DNA of 64,000 bases from JAWWOL01 sp033851545 (GCA_033851545.1 JAWWOO010000081.1:62001-126000); one strand, 5' to 3'; numbered from the stretch's first letter, positions 8,359 through 17,524 are shown. The notes: generated from the sequence alone by a model not told the origin. Numbers and translations are program-made.

Positions 8359-9528
8359 TCAGTAGCGCCAGTCGGACGGACCGGCAGAGGCTCGCTCGGG
8401 CTCGTACGCGAGCCGGTAGCCGCGCTTGACGACGGTGAGGATGACCCGAGGATCGCCGAGGGCGGTGCGGAGCCGACCGACCGCCACCTCGACGGCGTGC
8501 TCGTCGCAGCCCTCGCCCGGCATCAGCTTGAGCAGGTCGGCGCGGGTCACGACATTGCCTGGCACCCGGACCAGCTCCTGCAGCAACACCATGGCAGCGC
8601 TGCTCAGCGGGATCAGCTTGTCGTCCAGGACAACCGCATGCCCGCGGATGTCGAGCAGGTGGCCGGCTACCGGCACCGTGATCCCCCTGCGCCGCGGCAC
8701 CTGCTCGACTATCTCGCGAACCAGCGCGCCCAGCCGCCCCCTGTCCGGCTGGATGACCGGGATGTCCTCGCGCAGCAGAGGTCCGGCCGTCACCGGGCCG
8801 ACGCAGGCGGCAACCACGCGGTGGCTCAGCGCATCCTGTACGGCATCGGCGATCCCGAGCTCGTGGGCGGTCTGCAGAAAGCTGCTCGCGGCCGGAGCGC
8901 TGGTGAATGCCACGCAGTCGACGGCGCCCTCTGCGACGGTCTCGACCAGCCGGCGCAGCGGTGCCTCGTCCGCCGGCCGCACCCAGCGGTAGACCGGCAC
9001 CTCGATGACCTCGGCGCCGGCCATGCGCAGGGTCTGGACGAGGTCGGGCAAAGGCTCCCCGTGCAGCTGCACCGCCACCCGCTTGCCCTCGAGGTCGAAG
9101 TTGGTCACCAAGTGGTCGAGGACTTCGCTGGAGGACTCCGACTCAGGGGACCAGGCTTCGCGCAGGCCACTGGCCCGGATCGCACCCTTGGCCTTGGGGC
9201 CGCGGGCGAGGACGGTCGACCGGTCGATGGCGGCGATCAATGGCTCGGCCAGGTCCCACGCCTCCGCGGCGTCCATCCAGCCGCGGAAGCCGATCCCGGT
9301 GGTGGCGATCACGATGTCCAGCGGGGCAGTGAGACAGCGTTCGGTCGCCTTGCGCAGCTCCGTGTCGTCGGCAAGCGGGATGATCCGGATGGCTGGTCCG
9401 TAGGTCACCTTGGCGCCGCGTCGCTCGAGCGCGGCGCCTAGCTCCTGCCGCCGCCGCGCGGCCGTGATGCCGACCGTGTAGCCGGCCAGCGGTTCGGGCC
9501 CGGTGGGCACCGGGAGCGGATCGGTCAT
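8359..9528 (-). CDS. nnaR: NnaR-type regulator: uroporphyrinogen-III synthase-like domain plus winged helix
   Basis: 389 residues. Residues about 15-265 are HemD-like (GYTVGITAARR start, VIATTGIGFRGW, GKRVAVQLHGEP, CVAFTSAPAASSFL). Residues about 285-380 are an OmpR/PhoB-type winged helix (LSSAAMVLLQELVRVPGNVVTRADLL, VAVGRLRTALGDP, VVKRGYRLA). This fusion is the architecture of NnaR, a co-activator of nitrate/nitrite assimilation genes working with GlnR in Streptomyces and Mycobacterium (Rv0260c is a homologue). Its start overlaps the nirD stop by 4 bases (ATGA), so it is the last gene of nirB-nirD-nnaR. A catalytic HemD role for the siroheme of NirB cannot be excluded. Confidence 0.85.
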   Translation of the reverse strand: MTDPLPVPTGPEPLAGYTVGITAARRRQELGAALERRGAKVTYGPAIRIIPLADDTELRKATERCLTAPLDIVIATTGIGFRGWMDAAEAWDLAEPLIAAIDRSTVLARGPKAKGAIRASGLREAWSPESESSSEVLDHLVTNFDLEGKRVAVQLHGEPLPDLVQTLRMAGAEVIEVPVYRWVRPADEAPLRRLVETVAEGAVDCVAFTSAPAASSFLQTAHELGIADAVQDALSHRVVAACVGPVTAGPLLREDIPVIQPDRGRLGALVREIVEQVPRRRGITVPVAGHLLDIRGHAVVLDDKLIPLSSAAMVLLQELVRVPGNVVTRADLLKLMPGEGCDEHAVEVAVGRLRTALGDPRVILTVVKRGYRLAYEPERASAGPSDWRY

Positions 9529-9872
9529 GTGGGAGCCAGGTCGACCGAGACCTCGACCAGACCAGCTCGAGTGCGTACGGGATAAACGGGGACCGCCAAC
9601 GTGTCGTCGTCCAGGCAGGTGCCGGTATTCAGGTCGAATACCTGCTTGTGCAGGGGGCTGGCGACGGTGACAGCGGATCCCCTGCTCCCCACGATCCCAC
9701 GACTGAGCACGAAGGCGCCGGTGAACGGGTCCTGGTTGCCGATGGCGTACAGCTTGCCGTCGAAGTCACGGAAGACCGCCACCTGTACGCCGTCGATCAG
9801 CGCCGCAACGCCACGCTCGGGCAGCAGGTCCGCGTACGGGCAGACGGGGGTCCAGGCCAGCGTCACGGTCAT
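9525..9872 (-). CDS. nirD: Nitrite reductase [NAD(P)H] small subunit NirD
   Basis: 115 residues, starting at the ATG at 9872 that overlaps the nirB stop by 4 bases (ATGA). A Rieske-like fold is suggested by its length and by CPYADLLPERGVAAL, VAVFRDFDGKLYAI, the GNQDPFTGAFVLSRGIVG segment and SPLHKQVFDLNTG. As in other NirD proteins the cysteine/histidine cluster ligands of true Rieske proteins are not all present. It partners NirB to reduce nitrite to ammonium in the cytoplasm. Confidence 0.92.
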   Translation of the reverse strand: MTVTLAWTPVCPYADLLPERGVAALIDGVQVAVFRDFDGKLYAIGNQDPFTGAFVLSRGIVGSRGSAVTVASPLHKQVFDLNTGTCLDDDTLAVPVYPVRTRAGLVEVSVDLAPT

Positions 9873-12424
9873 CGGATCACCTCGAGGGTCGGGCCGGCGA
9901 CGAGGACCGGGAGGTCGAGCTGCGCCGGCCGTGGCTGGTCGCGCTCCGACACGAAGGCGATGCTGGGGTCGGGGGTGTCCGGGGCGTTGACGAAGGACAC
10001 GAAACGGCGCAGCCGCTCGGGGTCGTCCAGGACGGCGGCCCATTCGTCCTCGTACTCCTCGACGTGTACGGACATGGCCGCGTCGAGCTCGGCGGCGATC
10101 CCGAGCGCATCGTCGACGATGACCGACTTGAGGTAGCCAAGGCCGCCCTCCAGTCCCTCGACCCAGCCGGCGGTTCGCTGCAACCGGTCGGCAGTGCGGA
10201 CGTAGAACATGATGAAGCGGTCGATAGTCCGGACCAGCGTCTCGGTGTCGACGTCGGTGAGCAGCAGGTCGGCGTGCCGCGGCCGGAACCCTCCGTTGCC
10301 GCCCACGTAGAGGTTCCAGCCGTTCTCGGTGGCGATGACGCCGATGTCCTTGCTCTGCGCTTCGGCGCACTCACGCGCGCAGCCGGACACGCCGGCCTTG
10401 ATCTTGTGTGGCGAGCGGATGCCGCGGTAGCGCAGCTCGAGCTCGATCGCCAGCCCGACCGAGTCCTGAACGCCGTAGCGGCACCAGGTCGAGCCCACGC
10501 AGGACTTGACCGTACGCAGCGCCTTGCCGTACGCGTGACCGGATTCGAAGCCGGCATCGACCAGCCGTTTCCAGATGGCGGGGAGCTGCTCGACCCGGGC
10601 ACCGAGCAGGTCGACACGCTGGCCGCCGGTGATCTTGGTGTAGAGGCCGAAGTCCCGCGCCACCTCACCGATCACGATCAGCCGCTCCGGGGTGATCTCC
10701 CCCCCGGCGATCCGAGGGACCACGGAGTACGTGCCGTTCTTCTGCAGGTTGGCGAGGAAGTGGTCGTTGGTGTCCTGCAGCGCCGCCTGCTCGCCGTCGA
10801 GGATGTGTCCCTGGTCGAGGCTGGCCAGGATCGAGGCCACCGTCGGCTTGCAGATGTCGCAGCCCCGGCCGGTCCCGTGCCCTTCGATCAGCTCGGTGAA
10901 CGAGGCGATGCCGGCGACGCGGACGATGTCGAACAGCTGCGCGCGGGTCTGACTGAAGTGCTCGCACAGTGCGGTGCTCACTTCGACGCCGCTCTCCGCG
11001 AGGAGGCTCTTGAGCAGGGGTACGCAGGATCCGCAGCCGGTGCCGGCCTTGGTGCACGCCTTGATCCCGCGGACGTCGGTCAGTCCGTTGTCGACGATGG
11101 CGCTGCAGATGCGGTCCTTGGTGACAGCCAGGCAGGAGCACACCTGCGCGTCGCCGGGCAGGGCGCCGACGCCGACTCCGCCACCTTCACCGGCCGGCGC
11201 GATCATGGCCACCGGGTCACCGGAGAGCGGGCGCCCGACCATCGGCCGGAGCATCGCGTACTTCGAGGCGTCGCCGACCAGCACCCCGCCGAGCAGCGTC
11301 TTGGCGTCGTCCGAGACCACGAGCTTGGCGTACGTACGCTGCACCGGGTTGTTCAGCGTGACCTCGAGCGCGCCCTCGGTGCGGGCCAGCGCATCGCCGA
11401 AGCTGGCGACGTCGACGCCCATCAGCTTGAGCTTGGTCGACGTGTCCGCAGCGGTGAACGTCGCCTGACCACCGAGCAGCCGGTCGGCAAGGACCTCGGC
11501 CATCGCGTAGCCAGGTGCAACCAGGCCGTACACCTTGTCTCCGATGCAGGCACACTCGCCGATCGCGAAGATGGCGTCGTCGCTGGTGCGGCAGCTGTCG
11601 TCGACGACGATGCCGCCGCGGGCGCCGACCTCGAGGCCGGCCCCGCGCGCCAGCTGGTCACGGGGACGGATGCCGGCCGAGAACACCACGACGTCCAGGT
11701 CGAGCTCATCGCCGTTGGTCAGGGTGGCGAGCATGCGGCCGCGGTCACTCTCGATCTTGGCGACCGAGATGCCCAGGTGCACGCTGACATCGAGCTCCTC
11801 GATCAGCTCCCGGAGCAGCGCGCCGCCGCCCTCGTCGACCTGCATCGGCATCAGCCATGGCGCCATCTCGACGACGTGCGGTGACATGCCCAGCAGGCGC
11901 AAGGCGCGGGCCGCCTCGAGCCCGAGCAGGCCGCCCCCGATGACCAGCCCGGCTCGGCGGCTGCGCGAGCTGGTGCGCACGGCCTCGAGCGCCGCCGTAC
12001 GGATCGCGTCGAGGTCCTCGAGGGTGCGGTAGACGAAGCAGCCCGGCAGGTCGCGTCCGGGCACCGGTGGCACGAAGGGGTAGGAGCCGGTCGCCAGCAC
12101 CAGGGCGTCGTACGCGATGACCCGGCCGGCCGACGTCGTCACGATGCGGGCCGCGCGGTCGACGCCGGTGACCGCCTCGTCGAGGTGCAGCGCGTAGCCC
12201 GCTTCGTCGTAACAGCCCTCGGCCACGACATCGAGGTCTTCGCCGGTGGCGCCGTCGAAGTAGGAGGACAGGGCGACCCGGTCATAGGCCTGGCGCCGTT
12301 CCTCGCCCAGCACGGTGACCTGCCAGCGCCGATCGAGGTCGCCGGCGCGCAGCGCTTCGACAAACCGCTGGCCGACCATGCCGTTACCGGCGACGACTAG
12401 GTGGCGCTGAGAGTCAGGGGTCAC
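9869..12424 (-). CDS. nirB: Nitrite reductase [NAD(P)H] large subunit NirB
   Basis: 851 residues, normal for the family. Residues 1-300 hold the FAD/NAD-binding pyridine nucleotide-disulfide fold (VVAGNGMVGQRFVEAL at the N-terminus, GGGLLGLEAARALRLLG for NAD). A BFD-type [2Fe-2S] domain follows (CSCLAVTKDRICSAI and CTKAGTGCGSC, about residues 430-475). The C-terminal half is the sulfite/nitrite reductase ferredoxin-like and siroheme/[4Fe-4S] region with CVGSTWC and GCARECAEAQ supplying four cysteines. It reduces nitrite to ammonium with six electrons. First gene of nirB-nirD-nnaR; a perfect GlnR box lies 45 bases upstream. Confidence 0.95.
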   Translation of the reverse strand: MTPDSQRHLVVAGNGMVGQRFVEALRAGDLDRRWQVTVLGEERRQAYDRVALSSYFDGATGEDLDVVAEGCYDEAGYALHLDEAVTGVDRAARIVTTSAGRVIAYDALVLATGSYPFVPPVPGRDLPGCFVYRTLEDLDAIRTAALEAVRTSSRSRRAGLVIGGGLLGLEAARALRLLGMSPHVVEMAPWLMPMQVDEGGGALLRELIEELDVSVHLGISVAKIESDRGRMLATLTNGDELDLDVVVFSAGIRPRDQLARGAGLEVGARGGIVVDDSCRTSDDAIFAIGECACIGDKVYGLVAPGYAMAEVLADRLLGGQATFTAADTSTKLKLMGVDVASFGDALARTEGALEVTLNNPVQRTYAKLVVSDDAKTLLGGVLVGDASKYAMLRPMVGRPLSGDPVAMIAPAGEGGGVGVGALPGDAQVCSCLAVTKDRICSAIVDNGLTDVRGIKACTKAGTGCGSCVPLLKSLLAESGVEVSTALCEHFSQTRAQLFDIVRVAGIASFTELIEGHGTGRGCDICKPTVASILASLDQGHILDGEQAALQDTNDHFLANLQKNGTYSVVPRIAGGEITPERLIVIGEVARDFGLYTKITGGQRVDLLGARVEQLPAIWKRLVDAGFESGHAYGKALRTVKSCVGSTWCRYGVQDSVGLAIELELRYRGIRSPHKIKAGVSGCARECAEAQSKDIGVIATENGWNLYVGGNGGFRPRHADLLLTDVDTETLVRTIDRFIMFYVRTADRLQRTAGWVEGLEGGLGYLKSVIVDDALGIAAELDAAMSVHVEEYEDEWAAVLDDPERLRRFVSFVNAPDTPDPSIAFVSERDQPRPAQLDLPVLVAGPTLEVIR

Positions 12425-12468
12425 CGGTCCAGGCTGGGCGGTCGCCGTTAGGCGCAGGGTTCGTCGCC

Positions 12469-12484
12469 GTTACGTCCCCGAAAC
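12469..12484 (+). promoter_or_regulatory. GlnR box upstream of nirB
   Basis: GTTAC-n6-GAAAC (spacer gtcccc) is a perfect gTnAC-n6-GaAAC GlnR box, 44 bases from the nirB start codon. Next to it a 10-base direct repeat, GTCGCCGTTA, occurs at 12441-12450 and again at about 12463-12472, 22 bases apart, which could be a site for a second regulator such as NnaR. The region also faces the divergent signalling gene, so influence on that gene is possible. Confidence 0.6.
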
Positions 12485-12658
12485 GGTTACCTCTCCCGGG
12501 GTCCGGCCCGCCGGTGAGGGGCCGTGTTTTCGCAATGCGCCTCGGGAGACCTCGTGATCGGCATAGTGTGGCGCGAGGCCTTAGTCCGCGTCCCGATCGC
12601 CGGGGCCGTCCGCTTGACAGCGATGGAGTGAGTGCTCGCACACGGGGAAGGGGCTTGC

Positions 12659-15127
12659 GTGCCGGCTCCTCAGCTCGGGTCGAGCGACCCGGCAGCAGCC
12701 GACGCGGCCACGGAGTTGGCAGCGACCGCTCGGGTGCCGAGCCGGCTCGACTCCGTTCCGGCGGCGCGAGCCTTCCTGACCAAGCTCCTGCAGGGCTGGT
12801 CCGTCGCGGAGGATGTCGTCGATGACGCCGCGCTGCTGACGACCGAGACGATGGCCAACGCCCTGGAGCACGGTGACGGGCTCGTGTCGATGACCATCTC
12901 GCTCGAGCACGGCGTCCTTCACATTGCTGTCGCCGACAAGGCCGACCACCGGCAACCGCAGGTCCTGACGGTGAACAGCACCAGTGACGGTGGCCGCGGC
13001 ATGTGGATCGTCGACATCGTCGCGAAGGACTGGGGCACCGATGCGATGCCAGGCGCAGCAGGCGGAAAGACCGTCTGGTTCGAGCTAAATGCAGCCGGCT
13101 CCGAGCCATGGCCACCAGAGCCGCCTGCCGCCGAGGCGGACCTCGTGCCGGAGAGGTCGGAGTCGATCCTGTTCGGCCTCCCTTCGAAGGTGCCCGAGCG
13201 GGCCGCCTTCTCTGCTCACGCAGGATCACGTACCGAGCTCAAGGGCATCCCCGTCATCGTCTACGAGGACAAGCTGTCCGCCTTGCTCGGCGATTTCGCC
13301 CGTACGCTGCTCACGGACTTCCCGATCCAGGGCATCCTCGATCACCTGGTGGAGCGCATCGTCGATGCTCTGCCGGTGACATCGGTCGGGGTGACCCTCA
13401 TGTCACCGGGGCTGGGCGCCCACTGCGTCGCCGGCTCGAACGCACCGACTCTGGCGTTCGAGCGGCTCAAGACCGAGCTCCAGCTGAGCCCCAGCCTGTC
13501 GGCGTACCAGGCCGGAGAGGTGGTGGAGATCGCCGACATCGCCGCAGACCTGCGGTTCCCGGCGTTCTCCCGGGCGGCGGCGTCGGCTGGCATCTCGGCC
13601 GCTTTCGCCTTTCCGCTGTGGCACAACGACGGACGGCTCGGCGTGCTCGACCTCTACCGTGACGCTCCCGGCCCCTTGGACGCGCGGGACCTGATGGCTG
13701 CCCAGACAATGGCCGACGTCACGGCCGCGTACATCATCAACTCCCAGGCCCGCGAAGTCGTCAGAGAGACGACGGACCGGTCTAGGGACACTGCCCTGCG
13801 CGATCCGCTGACCGGGTTGCCCAACCGCTTGATGCTGCACCAAGAGCTCCGTCGTGCGGCCGACCGGGCCGAGCACGCCGAGAACAACGTGGCGGTGCTG
13901 TTCGCCGACCTTGACCGCTTCAAACAGATCAATGACACCTACGGCCACCACGTCGGCGACGAGCTGCTGATAGCCGTCGCTCATCGGCTGTCCGGTCTCG
14001 TACGCCCTGGGGACACCTTGGCGAGGGTCAGTGGCGACGAGTTCGTCATCCTCTGCCAGGGCGTGACCCACGCGGGGGCCATCGAGCTTCTTGCCGCGCG
14101 GATCGACGAGGCGTTCATGCTGCCGTTCGTGCTGTCTGGTGTGGACCTCTTCGTCACCGCGAGTGTCGGTATGGCCTATGCCGGGCCCGGCGTGGCGGTG
14201 ACGCCGCAGCTGGTGGTGAACGCGGACATCGCGATGTACCAGGCCAAGCGCAAGGGGGGAGCCGGGCATCAGATCATCGACCTCCGCGAGGCGACCCGCA
14301 GCGCTGACCGTTCCAGCCTGGAACAGGACCTGCATCTGGCGTTCTCGCGGGAGGAGCTGTCCGTCGCCTACCAGCCGGTCGTCCGCGCCTCTGACGGGCT
14401 GATCACCGGCGCCGAGGCACTGTTGCGGTGGATGCATCCGGAACGAGGCCCGGTGAGTCGGCTCGACATCGTCGGCGTCGCCGAGGACAACGGCCTGATC
14501 CACCAGATCGGGGCCTGGGTGCTGGAGCGTGCGTGCACGGAGCGGCGTCGGTGGCTCGGCCAAGGCAAGCGGTTGGACATTGCCGTCAACGTTTCTGCCC
14601 GCCAGCTGATGGCGCCGGACTTCTGTGCCGGAGTCGCTGCCGTGATCGCCAAGACCAAGATGGACCCGACTGGTCTGGTCCTGGAGATGACCGAAGGCAT
14701 CTTCATTCGCGACGGTGAGCGAGCGATGGCCGTACTCGGCGAGCTCAAGGCCATGGGGATCCGCTTGGCGCTGGACGACTTCGGCACCGGCTACTCCTCG
14801 CTGAGCTATCTCCGCCGCTTCCCGGTCGACATCCTCAAGATCGACCAGAGCTTCGTACCCGAGATCGAGACCGACCTGACCGTCGCCGCCATCGCCGAGG
14901 CCATCACCAGGCTGGCCCACGTGCTCGGACTGTCCGTCGTCGCCGAGGGTGTCGAGACCGCGGGGCAGCGCAACGGGATCGTCGCGGTCGGCTGCGACTC
15001 GGCGCAGGGCTACTTCTACGCACCCCCACTCCCGGCGGACGCCTTCTCGGCGATGCTGGCAAGCGGTCCCCGCGGTGGCGAATCGTTCCTGCCCGTGCTG
15101 CCCATCAGCCTGCGGCCGGGCGCTTGA
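12659..15127 (+). CDS. HATPase-GAF-GGDEF-EAL cyclic-di-GMP signalling protein
   Basis: 822 residues from the GTG at 12659, chosen over an in-frame GTG at 12632 because GGAAGGGG sits at proper distance. Order: an RsbW-like ATPase domain (about 15-150, with ETMANALEHGDG as N-box and GGRGMWIVD as G-box), a GAF domain (about 200-365), GGDEF (about 378-540, DPLTGLPNR, then SGDEF at about 458) and EAL (about 551-800). The EAL part keeps AEALLRW, LEMTEG, DDFGTGYSSL, ILKID and VAEGVET, so phosphodiesterase activity is likely; SGDEF is a variant often still active. No membrane segment. Divergent from nirB, alone in its unit. Confidence 0.88.
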   Translation: MPAPQLGSSDPAAADAATELAATARVPSRLDSVPAARAFLTKLLQGWSVAEDVVDDAALLTTETMANALEHGDGLVSMTISLEHGVLHIAVADKADHRQPQVLTVNSTSDGGRGMWIVDIVAKDWGTDAMPGAAGGKTVWFELNAAGSEPWPPEPPAAEADLVPERSESILFGLPSKVPERAAFSAHAGSRTELKGIPVIVYEDKLSALLGDFARTLLTDFPIQGILDHLVERIVDALPVTSVGVTLMSPGLGAHCVAGSNAPTLAFERLKTELQLSPSLSAYQAGEVVEIADIAADLRFPAFSRAAASAGISAAFAFPLWHNDGRLGVLDLYRDAPGPLDARDLMAAQTMADVTAAYIINSQAREVVRETTDRSRDTALRDPLTGLPNRLMLHQELRRAADRAEHAENNVAVLFADLDRFKQINDTYGHHVGDELLIAVAHRLSGLVRPGDTLARVSGDEFVILCQGVTHAGAIELLAARIDEAFMLPFVLSGVDLFVTASVGMAYAGPGVAVTPQLVVNADIAMYQAKRKGGAGHQIIDLREATRSADRSSLEQDLHLAFSREELSVAYQPVVRASDGLITGAEALLRWMHPERGPVSRLDIVGVAEDNGLIHQIGAWVLERACTERRRWLGQGKRLDIAVNVSARQLMAPDFCAGVAAVIAKTKMDPTGLVLEMTEGIFIRDGERAMAVLGELKAMGIRLALDDFGTGYSSLSYLRRFPVDILKIDQSFVPEIETDLTVAAIAEAITRLAHVLGLSVVAEGVETAGQRNGIVAVGCDSAQGYFYAPPLPADAFSAMLASGPRGGESFLPVLPISLRPGA

Positions 15128-15128
15128 G

Positions 15129-15593
15129 TCAGAGGTCGCCGAGGTGTCCCAGCCGGGGTTGACGCAGAGCGGTCAAGGCCTGCATCAGGGCGCGCGAGTT
15201 GCCGAGCGGGGCGAAGAACTCGGCGTCGCAGGCCTCGACCGCCTTGACCGTACGGTTGGCCACTGCGCGACCCTCGGTCGTCACGGTGAGCGCCTTGGCC
15301 CGGCGGTCGGTGGGGTGGTCCTCACGGACGACCAGACCCGCAGACTCCAGTGCCCGCAGCACTTGTGAGGTCATCATCGGGTCCAGGGCCGCGTGGCCGG
15401 CCAGTGCTTTCTGGGTCACCGGACCGTCGGCAGCGAGGTAGGTCAGCGAGGCCAGGACGACGAACTGCACGTGCGTCAGCCCGAACGGCTTCAGGGTTGC
15501 CCGTTGTGCCTGCTGCCACCGGTTGGTGACCTGCCACAGCAGCAGCCCGGGGCTCTGGTCGGCCGACTCGAACTCCGTCTCGAGACCGGTCAC
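15129..15593 (-). CDS. MarR-family transcriptional regulator
   Basis: 154 residues from a GTG that overlaps the stop of the SRPBCC gene by 4 bases (GTGA). Typical MarR winged helix: HVQFVVLASLTYLAADGPVTQKALAGHAALDPMMTSQVLRALESAGLV, then a wing with HPTDRRAKALTVTTEGRA. Translationally coupled behind the SRPBCC gene, and probably autoregulating the pair through the inverted repeat at 16031-16049. Ligand unknown. Confidence 0.88.
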   Translation of the reverse strand: MTGLETEFESADQSPGLLLWQVTNRWQQAQRATLKPFGLTHVQFVVLASLTYLAADGPVTQKALAGHAALDPMMTSQVLRALESAGLVVREDHPTDRRAKALTVTTEGRAVANRTVKAVEACDAEFFAPLGNSRALMQALTALRQPRLGHLGDL

Positions 15594-16027
15594 TGACCGA
15601 CCTGGCGGGCGACGTCGGTCTGAGCGGTGAGGACGAGCAGGTCGAGATCGCGCTGCAGGGAGGCCCTGAGGCCTTTGCCGAGGACGAGGCTCCACACCGG
15701 CGCCAGCAGGCCGGTGAGGTCGACCTCGACGTCGACCCGGCAGCCGTCCGCCGTGGCGACGATGTGGTGGGCGAAGGTCAGCCTGGCGCCCAGCAGCAGG
15801 GACACGTCGACGAAGTCCGTGTCGGTGAGGGTGGTGACCACGAACTTCACCTTGGGGCCGCCCTTGGGCTTGAGCACCCCGGTCGCACCCTGGACGAACG
15901 GCCCGTCGAGCCGGACCCACTCGGTGTCGGCGTTCCATTCCGGCCAGGTGACCATGTCGGCCCAGCGCGCGAAGATCGCCGAGGGGGCGGTGGTGCTGTG
16001 GGCTGAGGCGCTCCCGAGAGTTGTCAT
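15590..16027 (-). CDS. SRPBCC-family (START-like) protein
   Basis: 145 residues from the ATG at 16027. Pattern of polyketide-cyclase/CoxG-like START proteins: APSAIFARWADMVTWPEWN near the N-terminus, a central VVTTLTDTDFVDVSLLLGARL strand region and a C-terminal long helix with GKGLRASLQRDLDLL. These proteins bind hydrophobic small molecules in a deep cavity; no specific ligand can be read. Forms a two-gene unit with the MarR regulator, a common arrangement for ligand-binding or stress modules. Confidence 0.78.
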   Translation of the reverse strand: MTTLGSASAHSTTAPSAIFARWADMVTWPEWNADTEWVRLDGPFVQGATGVLKPKGGPKVKFVVTTLTDTDFVDVSLLLGARLTFAHHIVATADGCRVDVEVDLTGLLAPVWSLVLGKGLRASLQRDLDLLVLTAQTDVARQVGQ

Positions 16028-16030
16028 GCA

Positions 16031-16049
16031 AGTAATATGCGCGCTTACT
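16031..16049. promoter_or_regulatory. Inverted repeat before the SRPBCC-MarR unit, likely MarR operator
   Basis: AGTAA at 16031-16035 and TTACT at 16045-16049 form a 5-bp inverted repeat around an AT-containing core in otherwise GC-rich DNA, 3 bases upstream of the start codon. Its size and position suit a MarR dimer that blocks its own unit. Weak on sequence alone. Confidence 0.4.
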
Positions 16050-16135
16050 ACTTCGGGCGTCAAGGGCCGGCTGCGGGCGATGTGGGCGGCGGCTGGGCGC
16101 CCCCCGACGTCCTGCAGGCGCGCGGCTCTGCGACC

Positions 16136-17392
16136 TCAGCCGAGCTTCGCCAGGTCGGCGAAGTAGTCGGGGTAGGTCTTGACGACGCAGCCGGGGTCCT
16201 CGATCTCGATCCCGGGCTGTCGCAGCCCGATCAGCGCCAGGCTCATCGCCATCCGATGGTCGTCGTAGGTCCGGAACCGCGTCGGGCGCAGCGGTCCCGG
16301 GTTGATCGTGAAGCCGTCCGGGTCGACGACGGCATCGATGCCGGCCCGCTGCAGCTCGGTGACGATGGCCCCGATCCGGTCGGTCTCCTTGCCGCGGATG
16401 AAGCCGACGCCGCGTACGACCGTGGGGCTGTCGGCGAAGACCGCCACTGCGGCCAGAGTCTGTGCTGTGTCGGAGATGTCGGCCATGTCGACGTCGATGC
16501 CGTGCAGCGTTCTCGTGCCGGTGACGGTCAGCCGGTGGGGCTCCCGTACGACGTGGGCGCCCATCTGCTCGAGCAGGTCGGCGAAGGCGACGTCACCCTG
16601 GATGCTCTCCGTACCAAGGCCTTCGACCGTGATTCGGCCGCCGGTGATGGCGGCGGCAGCGAGGAAGTAGGACGCGGCGCTGGCGTCCGGCTCGATCGCG
16701 TAGTCGACCGCCAAGTAGGACTGCGGCCGGACGAGGAGGTGCTGGCTCTCCACGCCGAAGGCCCTCATCACCGTCCCGGTCATCTCCACGTAGGGGACCG
16801 AGACCAGCGGTGAGATGAGCTCGACCTCGAGGCCGTCGGCCATCAGCGGCGCGGCCATGAGCAGGCCGGAGAGGAACTGGCTGGACAGGTGGCCCGGCAA
16901 CGAGACCCGCCCGCCCAGCGCCGGCCCGGTGACCGCGACCGGGAGGTAGCCGGGACGGTCGAGCGACTCGACGTGCGCGCCGAGGGAGGCGAGCGCCTCG
17001 AGCAGCGGCCCGAACGGACGGGCCCGCAGCTGGTCGCCGCCGTCGACGACGCAGCGGCCCGAGCTCAGGGCGACGGCCGGCAGGATGAACCTCGACGTCG
17101 TGCCGGACTTGCGGCAGTCGACGTCGGCGGCGACGGTGCGGATCCCGGACCCGATGCCCCGCACGGTGATGTCGCCGTCGGTGATCGTGAGCACGGCGCC
17201 CAGAGCCCGTACGGCGTCGATCATCGCCTCGGTGTCGTCGGCGAGCAGGGCGCCGGACAGCGTGCTCACACCCTCGGCCAGCACCGCGCAGAGCAGTGCC
17301 CGGTTGGTGATGCTCTTGGACCCGGGCGGCCGCACCGACGTCGACGGCGGGTGCTGGAGCGGCGTCATCAGGAGCGGGCCTGGTGTGGTCAC
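16136..17392 (-). CDS. aroA: 3-phosphoshikimate 1-carboxyvinyltransferase (EPSP synthase)
   Basis: 418 residues from a GTG at 17392 (a start at the ATG at 17368 is also possible; the longer frame beyond is a shadow of the opposite gene). Hallmarks: PGSKSITNRAL at about residue 19, LLADDTEAM, KSGTTSRF, GHLSSQFLSGLL, GKETDRI and YDDHRMAM. The enzyme joins shikimate-3-phosphate and phosphoenolpyruvate, step six of the shikimate pathway, in the cytosol. Upstream of, and in the same direction as, the SRPBCC-MarR pair, with a 108-base gap. Confidence 0.95.
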   Translation of the reverse strand: MTTPGPLLMTPLQHPPSTSVRPPGSKSITNRALLCAVLAEGVSTLSGALLADDTEAMIDAVRALGAVLTITDGDITVRGIGSGIRTVAADVDCRKSGTTSRFILPAVALSSGRCVVDGGDQLRARPFGPLLEALASLGAHVESLDRPGYLPVAVTGPALGGRVSLPGHLSSQFLSGLLMAAPLMADGLEVELISPLVSVPYVEMTGTVMRAFGVESQHLLVRPQSYLAVDYAIEPDASAASYFLAAAAITGGRITVEGLGTESIQGDVAFADLLEQMGAHVVREPHRLTVTGTRTLHGIDVDMADISDTAQTLAAVAVFADSPTVVRGVGFIRGKETDRIGAIVTELQRAGIDAVVDPDGFTINPGPLRPTRFRTYDDHRMAMSLALIGLRQPGIEIEDPGCVVKTYPDYFADLAKLG

Positions 17393-17524
17393 CCGGCAAT
17401 TCTGCCCGAGAGTCGCCGGCAAGCCCGCGGCGGCGCGGGGTTCAGGCGCGCCGCACTTAGGCCGATCGCAAGGCTCAGGACGTACGCTGCACCCCGACAT
17501 GTCGATCACGTGAGGAGCCCGACT

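Noticed and set aside
12414..13229. Minus-strand frame spanning the nirB promoter and the HATPase start
   Set aside because: Arg-rich translation with no domain, crossing a promoter region with a good GlnR box.
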